Origin: Staphylococcus piscifermentans
Lineage (GTDB): Bacteria; Bacillota; Bacilli; Staphylococcales; Staphylococcaceae
NCBI RefSeq assembly: GCF_900186985.1
Contig: NZ_LT906447.1
Location: 248,001 to 312,000, forward strand
Reading direction: 5' to 3'
DNA: 64,000 bases
Shown here: one piece after another, positions 29,620-37,713 of the stretch
Layout of the letters: each line of letters begins with the position of its first letter
Position numbering within the stretch: the stretch's first letter is position 1
Notes under the pieces: model-generated
Databases searched by the model: none
The model's input: the letters and a program-made list of their open reading frames with translations, nothing else
Told to the model about the DNA's origin: nothing
Made by a program: the position numbers and the translations under genes

Positions 29620-30679
29620 ATGTGTAACCTCCTTTAGTTTCTTTCATTTTGATAGATGGATCAGCAATACGATTTTCTAGTTTTTTCTTTTCAACTGGAT
29701 TCATCTTATCTCTTGTGACCTTATCTCCAGAGGTGCGGATAGGGGTGATTAAGAAATCACTCTTCTTACCGTTCCAGGATTGCTGCACGGCAATGCTTTT
29801 CTTGTTCTCTGATAAGAAATCATCAGAAGTAACATTACCGAGACTGTAGAAAATATTAGTGCCTTTATGTTTCTCAATCTTCTGTACTACAGTATTATGG
29901 CCGAGTACCACATCTGCGCCTGCATCAGCTAATGCATGGCCATATTCTTTCTGACGATCTGTCACATTAGGTTCATCTGGAATGCCCCAATCGACATTGA
30001 CGATAACCATGTCATTGTCTTGTTTCAGCTTTTTCACCAATGGAATAAAGATTTTAGGATCTAAAGCAATAGAGGTTGTCGATTTCTTAGGGTTCGCATA
30101 TTTAGAACTAATGTCAGTGAAAGAAACCGTAGCAACTTTCTTACCTTTGACTGTCTTATGTGTGACTTTACTATTTAATGGGTTGGAACCATTACCTGTA
30201 ATAAAGTTGTAGCCATATTTAGAATTGGCTTGTTTCTCAATTTGTTTGATTTCTTCAAGGTCGACTGAATTATTGGTCAAGTTGAGACTGTTAAAGCCGG
30301 TGTCTTTCAAGAAATCAATATTTTTCAAGTTACGTTGAATGTTCTTCTTAGGATCATCTGAAACTTTGTTGATGTTCAAGCTTGCAGAGGCATAATCACT
30401 TTGTTGAATCGTATGATGAATCGCACTGAACATATCGCTCAAGTCATTCTGTCTGATTTGCTTGTTCAATGTCACATTTCCAAAATAAGAGAAATGAATG
30501 TCATCTTTATTCTTCGCAAAGACGTCTAACTTATTCGTTTTAAAGGTTGCCATCAGAATAATAAGAAGAATTAAAGCGACAGCCAGCACGACTAACATCA
30601 ATTTAGAATTATGCTTCTTCTGGTTCTTAGATTTCTTCAGAATCCAATTCTCTATGTTAAACGGTTGTTTATTCGACAT
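29609..30679 (-). CDS. capA: CapA, PGA synthesis/export protein (metallophosphatase-like fold)
   Basis: CapA/PgsA subunit (356 aa) of the membrane PGA synthase complex. One N-terminal helix (LMLVVLAVALILLIILMATF) precedes an extracytoplasmic domain of the CapA metallophosphoesterase-like superfamily: FSYFGNVTLN, NLTNNSVD, VIVNVDWG, GADVVLGHN and IFYSLGNVTSD. In most relatives the first and third blocks carry metal ligands (GD, HWG); here they read GN and DWG, so catalysis may be lost, as proposed for capsule CapA. AAGGAG precedes the ATG. Confidence 0.88.
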   Translation of the reverse strand: MSNKQPFNIENWILKKSKNQKKHNSKLMLVVLAVALILLIILMATFKTNKLDVFAKNKDDIHFSYFGNVTLNKQIRQNDLSDMFSAIHHTIQQSDYASASLNINKVSDDPKKNIQRNLKNIDFLKDTGFNSLNLTNNSVDLEEIKQIEKQANSKYGYNFITGNGSNPLNSKVTHKTVKGKKVATVSFTDISSKYANPKKSTTSIALDPKIFIPLVKKLKQDNDMVIVNVDWGIPDEPNVTDRQKEYGHALADAGADVVLGHNTVVQKIEKHKGTNIFYSLGNVTSDDFLSENKKSIAVQQSWNGKKSDFLITPIRTSGDKVTRDKMNPVEKKKLENRIADPSIKMKETKGGYTYES

Positions 30680-30693
30680 AATGAATCTCCTTA

Positions 30694-31146
30694 TTATTTG
30701 ATAAAGCTATAAGCAAATAAAATAACGTACGTGATACATGTCAGCAGCATACATGAAGCTAATGTCGTGATGGTACCTTGTTTCTGAATCGTATTCGCAA
30801 TGATACCAGGGATGACAATACCGATACCAGATATCTGGACGACTTCAAATGGGGTCAACGGATAAATTAAATCGAACAGGAATTTCAGAATCATTCCCGT
30901 CAGAATCATCGCTGCGAACTTTCTGCGTCCATAAAGAATGGCGACACGACTGATACCGTGTGCCACGATAAAATAAGTTAAACAACTGATAACCAGCACA
31001 GATAACAACATAATCGGCTGATCAAAGATTAAAGCTAAATAACCAGGAACCACTAGTCCTGCAGGGTTAATACCGAATTTCTCAGCAAAGATCAAACTCA
31101 GTACAATACCTACAAATAATGAAAAATATAACTCGGAACCTACCAA
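30694..31146 (-). CDS. capC: CapC, PGA synthase membrane subunit
   Basis: Polytopic subunit (150 aa, about five helices) that together with CapB forms the ATP-dependent poly-gamma-glutamate ligase. Characteristic text is FAEKFGINPAGLVVPGYLAL and FEVVQISGIGIVIPGIIANT. The start codon is TTG, one base after the capB stop, with GAAGGG ten bases upstream. Length is normal for CapC/PgsC. Confidence 0.9.
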   Translation of the reverse strand: MVGSELYFSLFVGIVLSLIFAEKFGINPAGLVVPGYLALIFDQPIMLLSVLVISCLTYFIVAHGISRVAILYGRRKFAAMILTGMILKFLFDLIYPLTPFEVVQISGIGIVIPGIIANTIQKQGTITTLASCMLLTCITYVILFAYSFIK

Positions 31147-31147
31147 C

Positions 31148-32305
31148 TTAATCCAACCCTTCCAATAAATTAACGACTTTCTTGCCGTTTCCGTGTATAT
31201 TTCCGACGCAGAATACTAAGGCATTTTCAGATTCTGCATAAATAGCTTTCTCAACTTCTTCAAAAGGCTTACCTTCGAAATTCAAGTACTTCTTGTCTGG
31301 TTGTGATTTCATGACTTCAGTCACCAGCTGCGTACTTTTACCGACACAAATCAAAGTGTCGTAATCGACTTCAGTAATAAAGTTTTCAGCGAAGAGTTTG
31401 GTTCTATCTAATCTGTCGCCACGACAGTTTAAAATAATGACTTTCTTCTCGAACGGATATTTATAATCAATGACTTTTTGCAAGATGGCTTTAGTAGATT
31501 GCGGTTCATTCGCCGCAAAGGCATTGACGAAAATATTCTTCGTATCATTCTTATGATAATAGTGTATATGTACGGCACCGCTATCTGGTGGCGCATTCAA
31601 CATCCCTTTGAGTGCTGTGTCTGTGTTAGCTCCGACAGCTTCCGCAACACCCATGGCGATGGCCACATTATCAGGGAAGACAATGTAATCAAATTCACGT
31701 AACAAGGATTCTTCAACTTCATCTCTATCTACGACAATTGTTTCGGTGTTTCTCTTGTCGGCTTCTTTCTTGAAAAAATCTGTGTAATCATCTTTCATGA
31801 CAATCAACTTGCCGTTATAGGGAATCGTGGCTGTGAATGCTTCGGCCACTTCATCCAAGGTAGGACCTAAAGTTTCCATGTGGTCTTCCATGACGTTGAC
31901 GATGACACCAATATTGGCTTTCAATAATTGGTTCTGGAAAATGATTTGGTAATCGGGGTTTACAGCCATGCATTCATTAACAATGGCTTCACCGCCGTTA
32001 TCATTTACATTTTGCAGTATGTCTTTTTGTTCACCGATATTCGGACCTTGAGGTTTCCGAACAACCGGATATTCTTCTTCGTCAAACCAATACAACATTC
32101 TTGCGTCTGTTCCGGTGGTTTTACCGATGACTTTGTAGTTATCTTCACGCAGTATGCCGTAAATCAGACGCGTGATGGTGGACTTGCCGCGAATGCCATT
32201 AATGTTAATCCGTATGGGGATTTTATTGATGCGTTTCTTATGAATATATATTTCTCTTATGCCAAGAATTAAGATCAAAGCAGTAAATATCACAACCAAC
32301 AACAA
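31148..32305 (-). CDS. capB: CapB, PGA synthase catalytic subunit
   Basis: Mur-ligase-like amide ligase (385 aa) that polymerises glutamate by ATP-driven gamma-linkage. After an N-terminal membrane helix (FTALILILGIREIYI) comes the P-loop region ININGIRGKSTITRLIYGIL. Family motifs NECMAVNPDYQ, VNVMEDHMETLGPTL and the C-terminal VFCVGNIHGNGKKVV follow. A TTG start is supported by GAGGTG seven bases upstream and by the position of helix 1. It is the first gene of capBCAED, identical in order to S. epidermidis and B. anthracis-type operons. A promoter-like sequence lies at 32360-32388. Confidence 0.92.
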   Translation of the reverse strand: MLLVVIFTALILILGIREIYIHKKRINKIPIRININGIRGKSTITRLIYGILREDNYKVIGKTTGTDARMLYWFDEEEYPVVRKPQGPNIGEQKDILQNVNDNGGEAIVNECMAVNPDYQIIFQNQLLKANIGVIVNVMEDHMETLGPTLDEVAEAFTATIPYNGKLIVMKDDYTDFFKKEADKRNTETIVVDRDEVEESLLREFDYIVFPDNVAIAMGVAEAVGANTDTALKGMLNAPPDSGAVHIHYYHKNDTKNIFVNAFAANEPQSTKAILQKVIDYKYPFEKKVIILNCRGDRLDRTKLFAENFITEVDYDTLICVGKSTQLVTEVMKSQPDKKYLNFEGKPFEEVEKAIYAESENALVFCVGNIHGNGKKVVNLLEGLD

Positions 32306-32359
32306 CGTTTTTCACCTCGTCAAAATTTTTTACTTGCACATGTTATCACAGCGAAAATA

Positions 32360-32391
32360 AAAATAATTCAGTTTTACCTAATTGTAAAACT
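32360..32391 (-). promoter_or_regulatory. Candidate cap operon promoter with palindrome
   Basis: On the minus strand TTTACA (32388-32383) is followed after 17 bases by TATTTT (32365-32360), about 55 bp before capB. The -35 is embedded in the palindrome AGTTTTAC-6-GTAAAACT (32370-32391), a plausible operator for an unidentified repressor. Confidence 0.4.
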
Positions 32392-32790
32392 CTGTATTAT
32401 TTGTTATCTAAGTTAAATTAAAGGTAATTAATTTTACTTGACAGTATATATAAATGGAATAAATGCCTTTTTGACAGTTTTTTGAATGGATTTACATTTT
32501 TAAAAAAGTTATCTAAGCTAACCGTCGAATGAAGTGTCATTCATTTTAAAATTTATAGAATCTTTTCAAACTACCGTTAGTCTGTAATATTTGTAACATT
32601 CGTAACATCCTTTGCGCCGCAAGAGATTACAGGGTATCAACTATGTTTGGAAAGTAGTGCTGAAGCCTCTTATGTTTCTGAAAAATTACACATAAATATC
32701 GGATTAAAACCATTAACGCACTTATTTTACTTACAGATATAGTCAAAGTAGAAGCAATAAAAGTAGGGGGCAATATTACAGAGGATATAA
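32392..32790. other. Intergenic region upstream of cap operon, no gene seen
   Basis: About 400 bp of AT-rich sequence with several stop codons in all frames. TTGACA occurs twice on the plus strand without a good partner -10. No coding or RNA feature is supported. Confidence 0.4.
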
Positions 32791-32820
32791 AAAAGCCTGA
32801 GACAAAGGAAATGTCTCAGG
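32791..32820 (-). terminator. Terminator of membrane protein gene
   Basis: CCTGAGACA/TGTCTCAGG stem with a 7-base loop; on the minus strand it is followed by CTTTTTTAT, 3 bases after the stop of the neighbouring gene. Confidence 0.8.
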
Positions 32821-32823
32821 AAA

Positions 32824-33969
32824 TTAGATGTTAGAAAGGTGCTGTTGCAGTTCTTGACGTTTAAGCTTTTCATTCTCTTCAATAATAGAATAGAGCGTCG
32901 GATTGGTAATCATCAACAAGTCATATTGATTGCCGCCATAATAGCTGATACGACATAAATCTTTATAACGCACTGTTTGATGATGGTGCACTTGAGCGAT
33001 AACATTTCTATAAAGCGTTTCAGCTTTATGCGCGTTGGAATCAGATTTTTTCTTCATAATGGCATTAGAGAAGTTCACAGCGATAATAGAAACCAGTCCA
33101 TAGAACGTAATGAGACCAATATAATGATCAGTCACTAAAGTCTTGATAGCTTTATTAGTTTGATTCAATTCATGATCATTGGTGAAAAGTTCTTCCAGCC
33201 ATTGCGGTGCTTTAAAGAGACTATCAGATGAAAAACCAGCGATTTGAAAGAAATCAAATTTATCAATCAACTGTTCTATTGCTAAAATCAATACAATCAC
33301 TAAGAGGTTGGGCAAGTATTCGAATAACGCAGAAACTTGATTGCTCTTTCTGAGTGAATAAGGATTTAAAACAAAGCCTGCTAAAATTACAGTAAAAGTA
33401 ATACTGACGAGAATAAAGGATGGGACGAGAATATATGGCTTCCATGCAAAGGCAAACAAAGTGCTATGAATCATCAATATCGCAATCACTGTAAATAGTT
33501 GATTCGTTATTACGAGTAATAACTGGTAACGATTCAAGATATAGATGAAGAAAGCGATAATCAGGACAATAAAGATAAAGGTTGATAAGATATCGACGAT
33601 TGATGTCAGCAGACCCGGATTAATGAGCCAAGCAAAGGGTGCAGTCGCAACGGAAAAAAGTATTAAGGTGTAGCTTATCAATTTTAAAATCTTTTTATTA
33701 CGCAATGTCGTCAACTTTGTGAAATAAGCTTTGTCTTTATCTGTAATCAACCAATACAGATAATCCGCTTTATCTTGCTTATATAATTGATAGCTGTGCC
33801 AATCTTTACGATAATCTTTCTTTTTAAAATAGAAATAAATGATGATGATTGAAGTAATAGATGCGCACCATAAACTGATGGTTGAATTGATTAATAAAGT
33901 CAAAAGACTTACGGCGAGCCCGATAATTAAAGTTTGATTATATACATTGATGTTCTTAAACCATTTCAC
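32824..33969 (-). CDS. Polytopic membrane protein, function unknown
   Basis: 381-aa protein with about eight hydrophobic segments (for example LIIGLAVSLLTLLI and IFIVLIIAFFIYILNRY) and a hydrophilic C-terminal tail containing RNVIAQVHHHQTVRYKDLCR. No family is recognised. The GTG start is supported by GAGGGTGG seven bases upstream. It is monocistronic, ending in a clean terminator. Position between the cap operon and a transporter pair gives no functional hint. Confidence 0.6.
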   Translation of the reverse strand: MKWFKNINVYNQTLIIGLAVSLLTLLINSTISLWCASITSIIIIYFYFKKKDYRKDWHSYQLYKQDKADYLYWLITDKDKAYFTKLTTLRNKKILKLISYTLILFSVATAPFAWLINPGLLTSIVDILSTFIFIVLIIAFFIYILNRYQLLLVITNQLFTVIAILMIHSTLFAFAWKPYILVPSFILVSITFTVILAGFVLNPYSLRKSNQVSALFEYLPNLLVIVLILAIEQLIDKFDFFQIAGFSSDSLFKAPQWLEELFTNDHELNQTNKAIKTLVTDHYIGLITFYGLVSIIAVNFSNAIMKKKSDSNAHKAETLYRNVIAQVHHHQTVRYKDLCRISYYGGNQYDLLMITNPTLYSIIEENEKLKRQELQQHLSNI

Positions 33970-34047
33970 AACTTAGCCACCCTCATATTGATAAGTATTA
34001 CTTTTATAATAAATTATAAATAAACCTATGCACAATATATAACACTT

Positions 34048-34077
34048 GGGAGCGGGACAAAATAGGGTCCCACTCCC
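34048..34077 (-). terminator. Hairpin after DUF3100 transporter pair
   Basis: GGGAGCGGGAC pairs with GTCCCACTCCC across a short loop, 10 bases beyond the stop codon; weak T tract. Confidence 0.55.
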
Positions 34078-34086
34078 TCATAATTT

Positions 34087-34551
34087 CTATATAATTCCTT
34101 GAAGTTTCAAAACGATTTGAGCGACTACAGCGGAACCGACATAAGTACCCATCAATACAACTAGGCCGACTACCACTGTTCTCCAACCCAGCTTCGCAAA
34201 GTCTGCCCAAGAATTACCAATAGAAATACCTGCATACGCTACAACAGGCGTACATAAAGCCATCAATTCCACATTATGTGTCCAATGTACCAGTTGTGCT
34301 GAACCCGGTACGCCAGGAATGGTAAGGATGAGTCCCAAGATACCAATGTAAGCAATGCTCGGAATATTCAAGGGAACGAGCTTTTGTATAATCATGCCCA
34401 CAAGCGCGATACCCATTAAAGCTAAGATGCCTGGTACTGCCTTCTGCGGCATAATTTCCTGACCAATCCAATTACTGACAAGTGCAATAATACCGACGAT
34501 AACCAATGTTAGTGACCAATTCACAATATTAGATGTTAGTTTCGCTTGCAT
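34087..34551 (-). CDS. Small membrane subunit paired with DUF3100 protein
   Basis: 154-aa protein with about five helices (LTLVIVGIIALVSNWIGQEI, IPSIAYIGILGLILTIPGVP, VVVGLVVLMGTYVGSAVVA). The ATG at 34551 has AAAGGG eight bases upstream; a GTG at 34560 overlaps that site and is unlikely. It overlaps the 3' end of the DUF3100 gene by 23 bases, so the two proteins are probably made together and form one two-part membrane complex. Substrate unknown. Confidence 0.7.
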   Translation of the reverse strand: MQAKLTSNIVNWSLTLVIVGIIALVSNWIGQEIMPQKAVPGILALMGIALVGMIIQKLVPLNIPSIAYIGILGLILTIPGVPGSAQLVHWTHNVELMALCTPVVAYAGISIGNSWADFAKLGWRTVVVGLVVLMGTYVGSAVVAQIVLKLQGII

Positions 34552-35359
34552 TGTGCTCACCCTTTCTCATTCTGGCTTTTTCTTTCATACGCATCATACC
34601 GGTGTAATAGCGGACTGTGAGTGGCAAGGCGATAAGCATGCTCATATAGAGACCCGTGACGGAAGTTAAGAGATTGCTGACGCCTGAGAAAGCTTTAATG
34701 TCACTTGCGTAGTTCGGAAACATCTCAATCAACGGACCAACTGCTGCTGCAGACATGACACCGCTGCCGACACCCGTGGCCATAGCGTAAGAGAGGGGGT
34801 GAAGCGGTAAGATAGATGCGATAATTCCGGAAAAAATACTAAAGAAAATCGCTCCGAAAATTGTACCGAAAATATACATAGACATCACACCGCGCCATTC
34901 AGGCGACTCAATACCATATTTCTCAGTTATTAAAGCCATACTAGATTCACGACCAATAGAGTGCGTCATTCCAATCGATTCACGTTTCAAACCCAACATA
35001 ATGGCAAGTGGTAGAGACAATAGAATCGTACCGAGATTACCAAACTCTTGCAGAATCAACGCAGGACCGGCCGCGATAATTTTAGGCAACGCAGGACCTG
35101 CTTCCGTACCAAACTTCGCAATTAAAACCGCAACTGAAATAAAGACCATAGGCTCCGAATTCTTCGCTTGCTTCTGTTTAACCATAGGAGTGAAATAAGC
35201 TGCTAAACCTAGAACAACTCCATAAACCACAGGTAATAATAAGATTGACGTCACCCCAAGCGGAATTTTAAATGGGCCGATCAATTCACAAATCACAACA
35301 ATGGCTAATACTAATCCATGTAAACGCCAATCTTTCCATAGACGATGTTCTTGTTCCAT
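34529..35359 (-). CDS. DUF3100 family membrane protein (putative transporter)
   Basis: 276 aa, about eight helices, matching the DUF3100 pattern: GPFKIPLGVTSILLLPVVYG, KFGTEAGPALPKIIAAGPAL, RESIGMTHSIGRESSMALI and a glycine-rich MATGVGSGVMSAAAVGPLIE. Family members are thought to be secondary transporters, with no proven substrate. AGGAGG precedes the ATG. First gene of a two-gene operon with the small subunit. Confidence 0.75.
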   Translation of the reverse strand: MEQEHRLWKDWRLHGLVLAIVVICELIGPFKIPLGVTSILLLPVVYGVVLGLAAYFTPMVKQKQAKNSEPMVFISVAVLIAKFGTEAGPALPKIIAAGPALILQEFGNLGTILLSLPLAIMLGLKRESIGMTHSIGRESSMALITEKYGIESPEWRGVMSMYIFGTIFGAIFFSIFSGIIASILPLHPLSYAMATGVGSGVMSAAAVGPLIEMFPNYASDIKAFSGVSNLLTSVTGLYMSMLIALPLTVRYYTGMMRMKEKARMRKGEHNASETNI

Positions 35360-35525
35360 AGCTATCTCCTCCTATTTATAATATTTAACTTATAATTCAG
35401 AATAAACTGAAAATTAATGAATGAAACGAGTATAGCATGGAAGAGAGGAGAAGTGAAGGGGGGTCTCTAGTGACTCTATTATTTAAGGCGAATATATAGT
35501 AATTTAAATAGTAGGGGGTAGAATA

Positions 35526-36326
35526 GTGAAAATAATTCAAAGTATACTAGAAGCATTCAGTGCGAAAGCTTCTGAAGAAACAAAAGAATATTTAGGAACA
35601 GAGACTATGGAAAAAGGGGCACAGCTAATTACTGATGTCACAGTGGATTCTATTACTGGATTAATTCCTTACATTGGACCACAAATCTTGAATTTTAAAG
35701 CCAGACAAGCAATCACCAATCAGAAGATTTTCATGGAAGAAATAAAAAAAAGACTGAATATTTTGGAGAAGGCTGTAGAAGAAGGTGGAGAAGAATATCA
35801 ACAAAAAATTGATAATATATTTTTAATTGGTTCTGATGCAACTAATAGGTGTATGCAAGAAGATAAAATAAAATACATTGCAAATGGTGTTTTGAATTCA
35901 ATAGATAATGATTATTCATTTGATATGTCAATATTATATTTTTCAATTCTAGATAAAATAACTATATTAGAAATCGAAATATTGAACAATTTAAAAATCC
36001 CTTATTATGAAAGAAAAGAAAATTACAAAAGTGAAATAATTAAAAAATTCAATATAACTGAAGAAGGTTATACAGCTGCTAAATATAACTTGATAAAAGT
36101 TGGTTTATTAGAGAGCAGAACAGAAAACTATATACAGCATGATATAGATAATATCTTAAAATCTTTATTAGATGCTCAAAAAGATATTAATGAAATCAGT
36201 AATTTTTTAAAGAATAAGAGTAAAAAATTAAAAGTAAGTGGCAATAAGAAGGTTAATAGTAAGACGAAAAATACTATTAAGATTTCTAAACTTGGATCAG
36301 ACTTTATTAATCACTTCATTAAATAA
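35526..36326 (+). CDS. Hypothetical protein at the edge of the defence island
   Basis: 266-aa protein that I do not recognise. The N-terminal third is amphipathic with a hydrophobic patch (TGLIPYIGPQILNFKARQAI), possibly membrane-associating; the middle is helical and charged (EEIKKRLNILEKAVEEGGEE). The region FNITEEGYTAAKYNLIKVGL resembles a winged-helix segment, followed by a Lys-rich tail. The GTG start has AGGGGG seven bases upstream. Codon use is very AT-rich like the defence genes and unlike the transporter genes to the left. It is convergent with the methylase gene. A defence-associated role is guilt by association only. Confidence 0.6.
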   Translation: MKIIQSILEAFSAKASEETKEYLGTETMEKGAQLITDVTVDSITGLIPYIGPQILNFKARQAITNQKIFMEEIKKRLNILEKAVEEGGEEYQQKIDNIFLIGSDATNRCMQEDKIKYIANGVLNSIDNDYSFDMSILYFSILDKITILEIEILNNLKIPYYERKENYKSEIIKKFNITEEGYTAAKYNLIKVGLLESRTENYIQHDIDNILKSLLDAQKDINEISNFLKNKSKKLKVSGNKKVNSKTKNTIKISKLGSDFINHFIK

Positions 36327-36335
36327 AAAGTTTTG

Positions 36336-36381
36336 AAAAGCACATAATAACTAACTTTTTGTAATTCTTATGTGCTTTTTT
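36336..36381. terminator. Bidirectional terminator
   Basis: AAAAGCACATAA/TTATGTGCTTTT stem between two convergent genes, with T runs on both strands. Confidence 0.75.
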
Positions 36382-36386
36382 AATGA

Positions 36387-37622
36387 TTAAAATAATTTCA
36401 ATTGTGAGAACGTATCTTCATTTTCTTTTTCGATTTGTTCTATTTGGTTACCAATACGCGTGATAAGAGGTACGACAAGTGCATTTCCCATACAGAAGAA
36501 TCTCATTCTGTCTGGCATTGTGTTCGTCCAATTATCTGGAAAGCCATTTAATCTTTCAGCTTCAATAGGAGTTAAAGTTCTATAAGCATCATTAACTTTT
36601 AAGAAATGAGTACTTCTGTTAACAGATCCTTCGCTTGTGAGCATTGTACGAGCTGGTAAATCAAGTGCATCTGTTTCAGACATACCACCTTCGCTAAAGT
36701 AATATTCATGACCTGTTTTTGAAGTTCTAAGAATCTTTTTTGGACCACGAAGGTACTGGAATTTTTCGATTTTTTCTTCAGGTATGCTATAGTCAGTTAC
36801 ATTTTCTTCTAGAATTTCACCTAGTGTAATTGATTTTTCATATTTAGGAATGGTATCTATTGTAAGAACTTCACCATTTCGCATAATACCAGAATTATGA
36901 AATTGGAAGCTGAACTGTTCAGAAACATCCACTATATCTTTTGAAATATTAGTCTCAGATACACGTTTTTTGTTAGGTTCATTCTCAACAGGGAAGGCTT
37001 TAGCAAATAATCCTTGATAATAAATAATGTCTTCTAAAGAATAACGAGAAATATTTTGTCCGTAAGTTAAGTCTCGTTTATAGCCGAAAATAAAAACTCT
37101 TCGACGTCTTTGTGCATTACCATAATCAGCTGCATTAATAACACGCCATTCAATATCATAACCTAATTCATTTAATGTAGAGAGCATGACACCAAAATCA
37201 CGCCCGCGTTGTTTAGAAGGAGATTTTAGTAAGCGATCTACATTTTCTAATAGTAAATACTTAGGCATTGTATTTTGAATGAAACGAACAATTTGCCAAA
37301 ATAAAACACCTTTTTTACCTTGTATACCAAGCTCGCCGTTCAAACTGCGGGCAACTGAATAATCTTGACAGGGGAAACCGCCAACAATCATATCAACTTC
37401 AGTTTCTTCCATTTCTCTGTCAGTTACCTCTGCAATATCTTCATTACTATGTGTGCCTGAAGAAAAGTGGCTCACATAACAATCAAAAGCATGTTGAACT
37501 TTTTTTGAAGGTTCCCATTGGTTTGCCCATACAATATCAAACATGTTCTCTTTTGTATTTTCTAATCCAATGCGAAAACCACCGACACCAGCAAATAATT
37601 CTGCAACTTTAATTTGTGTCAT
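36387..37622 (-). CDS. C5-cytosine DNA methyltransferase, Sau3AI-like
   Basis: DNA 5-methylcytosine methylase (411 aa). Motif I is AELFAGVGGFRIGLE (residues 7-21), motif IV GGFPCQDYSVA with catalytic C85, motif VI LLENVDRLL, motif VIII AQRRRRVFIFG and motif X CMGNALVVPLITRIGNQI. Length and pairing with a Sau3AI-like endonuclease suggest methylation of GATC at the cytosine, protecting the host. It may also serve the neighbouring DISARM-like operon, since class 2 DISARM uses a 5mC methylase. It follows the endonuclease gene by 91 bp on the same strand. Recognition sequence is inferred, not visible. Confidence 0.9.
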   Translation of the reverse strand: MTQIKVAELFAGVGGFRIGLENTKENMFDIVWANQWEPSKKVQHAFDCYVSHFSSGTHSNEDIAEVTDREMEETEVDMIVGGFPCQDYSVARSLNGELGIQGKKGVLFWQIVRFIQNTMPKYLLLENVDRLLKSPSKQRGRDFGVMLSTLNELGYDIEWRVINAADYGNAQRRRRVFIFGYKRDLTYGQNISRYSLEDIIYYQGLFAKAFPVENEPNKKRVSETNISKDIVDVSEQFSFQFHNSGIMRNGEVLTIDTIPKYEKSITLGEILEENVTDYSIPEEKIEKFQYLRGPKKILRTSKTGHEYYFSEGGMSETDALDLPARTMLTSEGSVNRSTHFLKVNDAYRTLTPIEAERLNGFPDNWTNTMPDRMRFFCMGNALVVPLITRIGNQIEQIEKENEDTFSQLKLF

Positions 37623-37713
37623 TATAAGCGCTCCTTCTAAATGATTAATGAAATTATTATATCACATAGCGAACGATCGTTCTAGTATAGAAATTATATA
37701 AATTAATCCACTT

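Noticed and set aside
36387-37622. Calling the methylase DrmMII of DISARM outright
   Set aside because: Its size, orientation and coupling to a Sau3AI-like endonuclease fit M.Sau3AI better. A shared role with the DISARM-like operon is kept as a hypothesis only.
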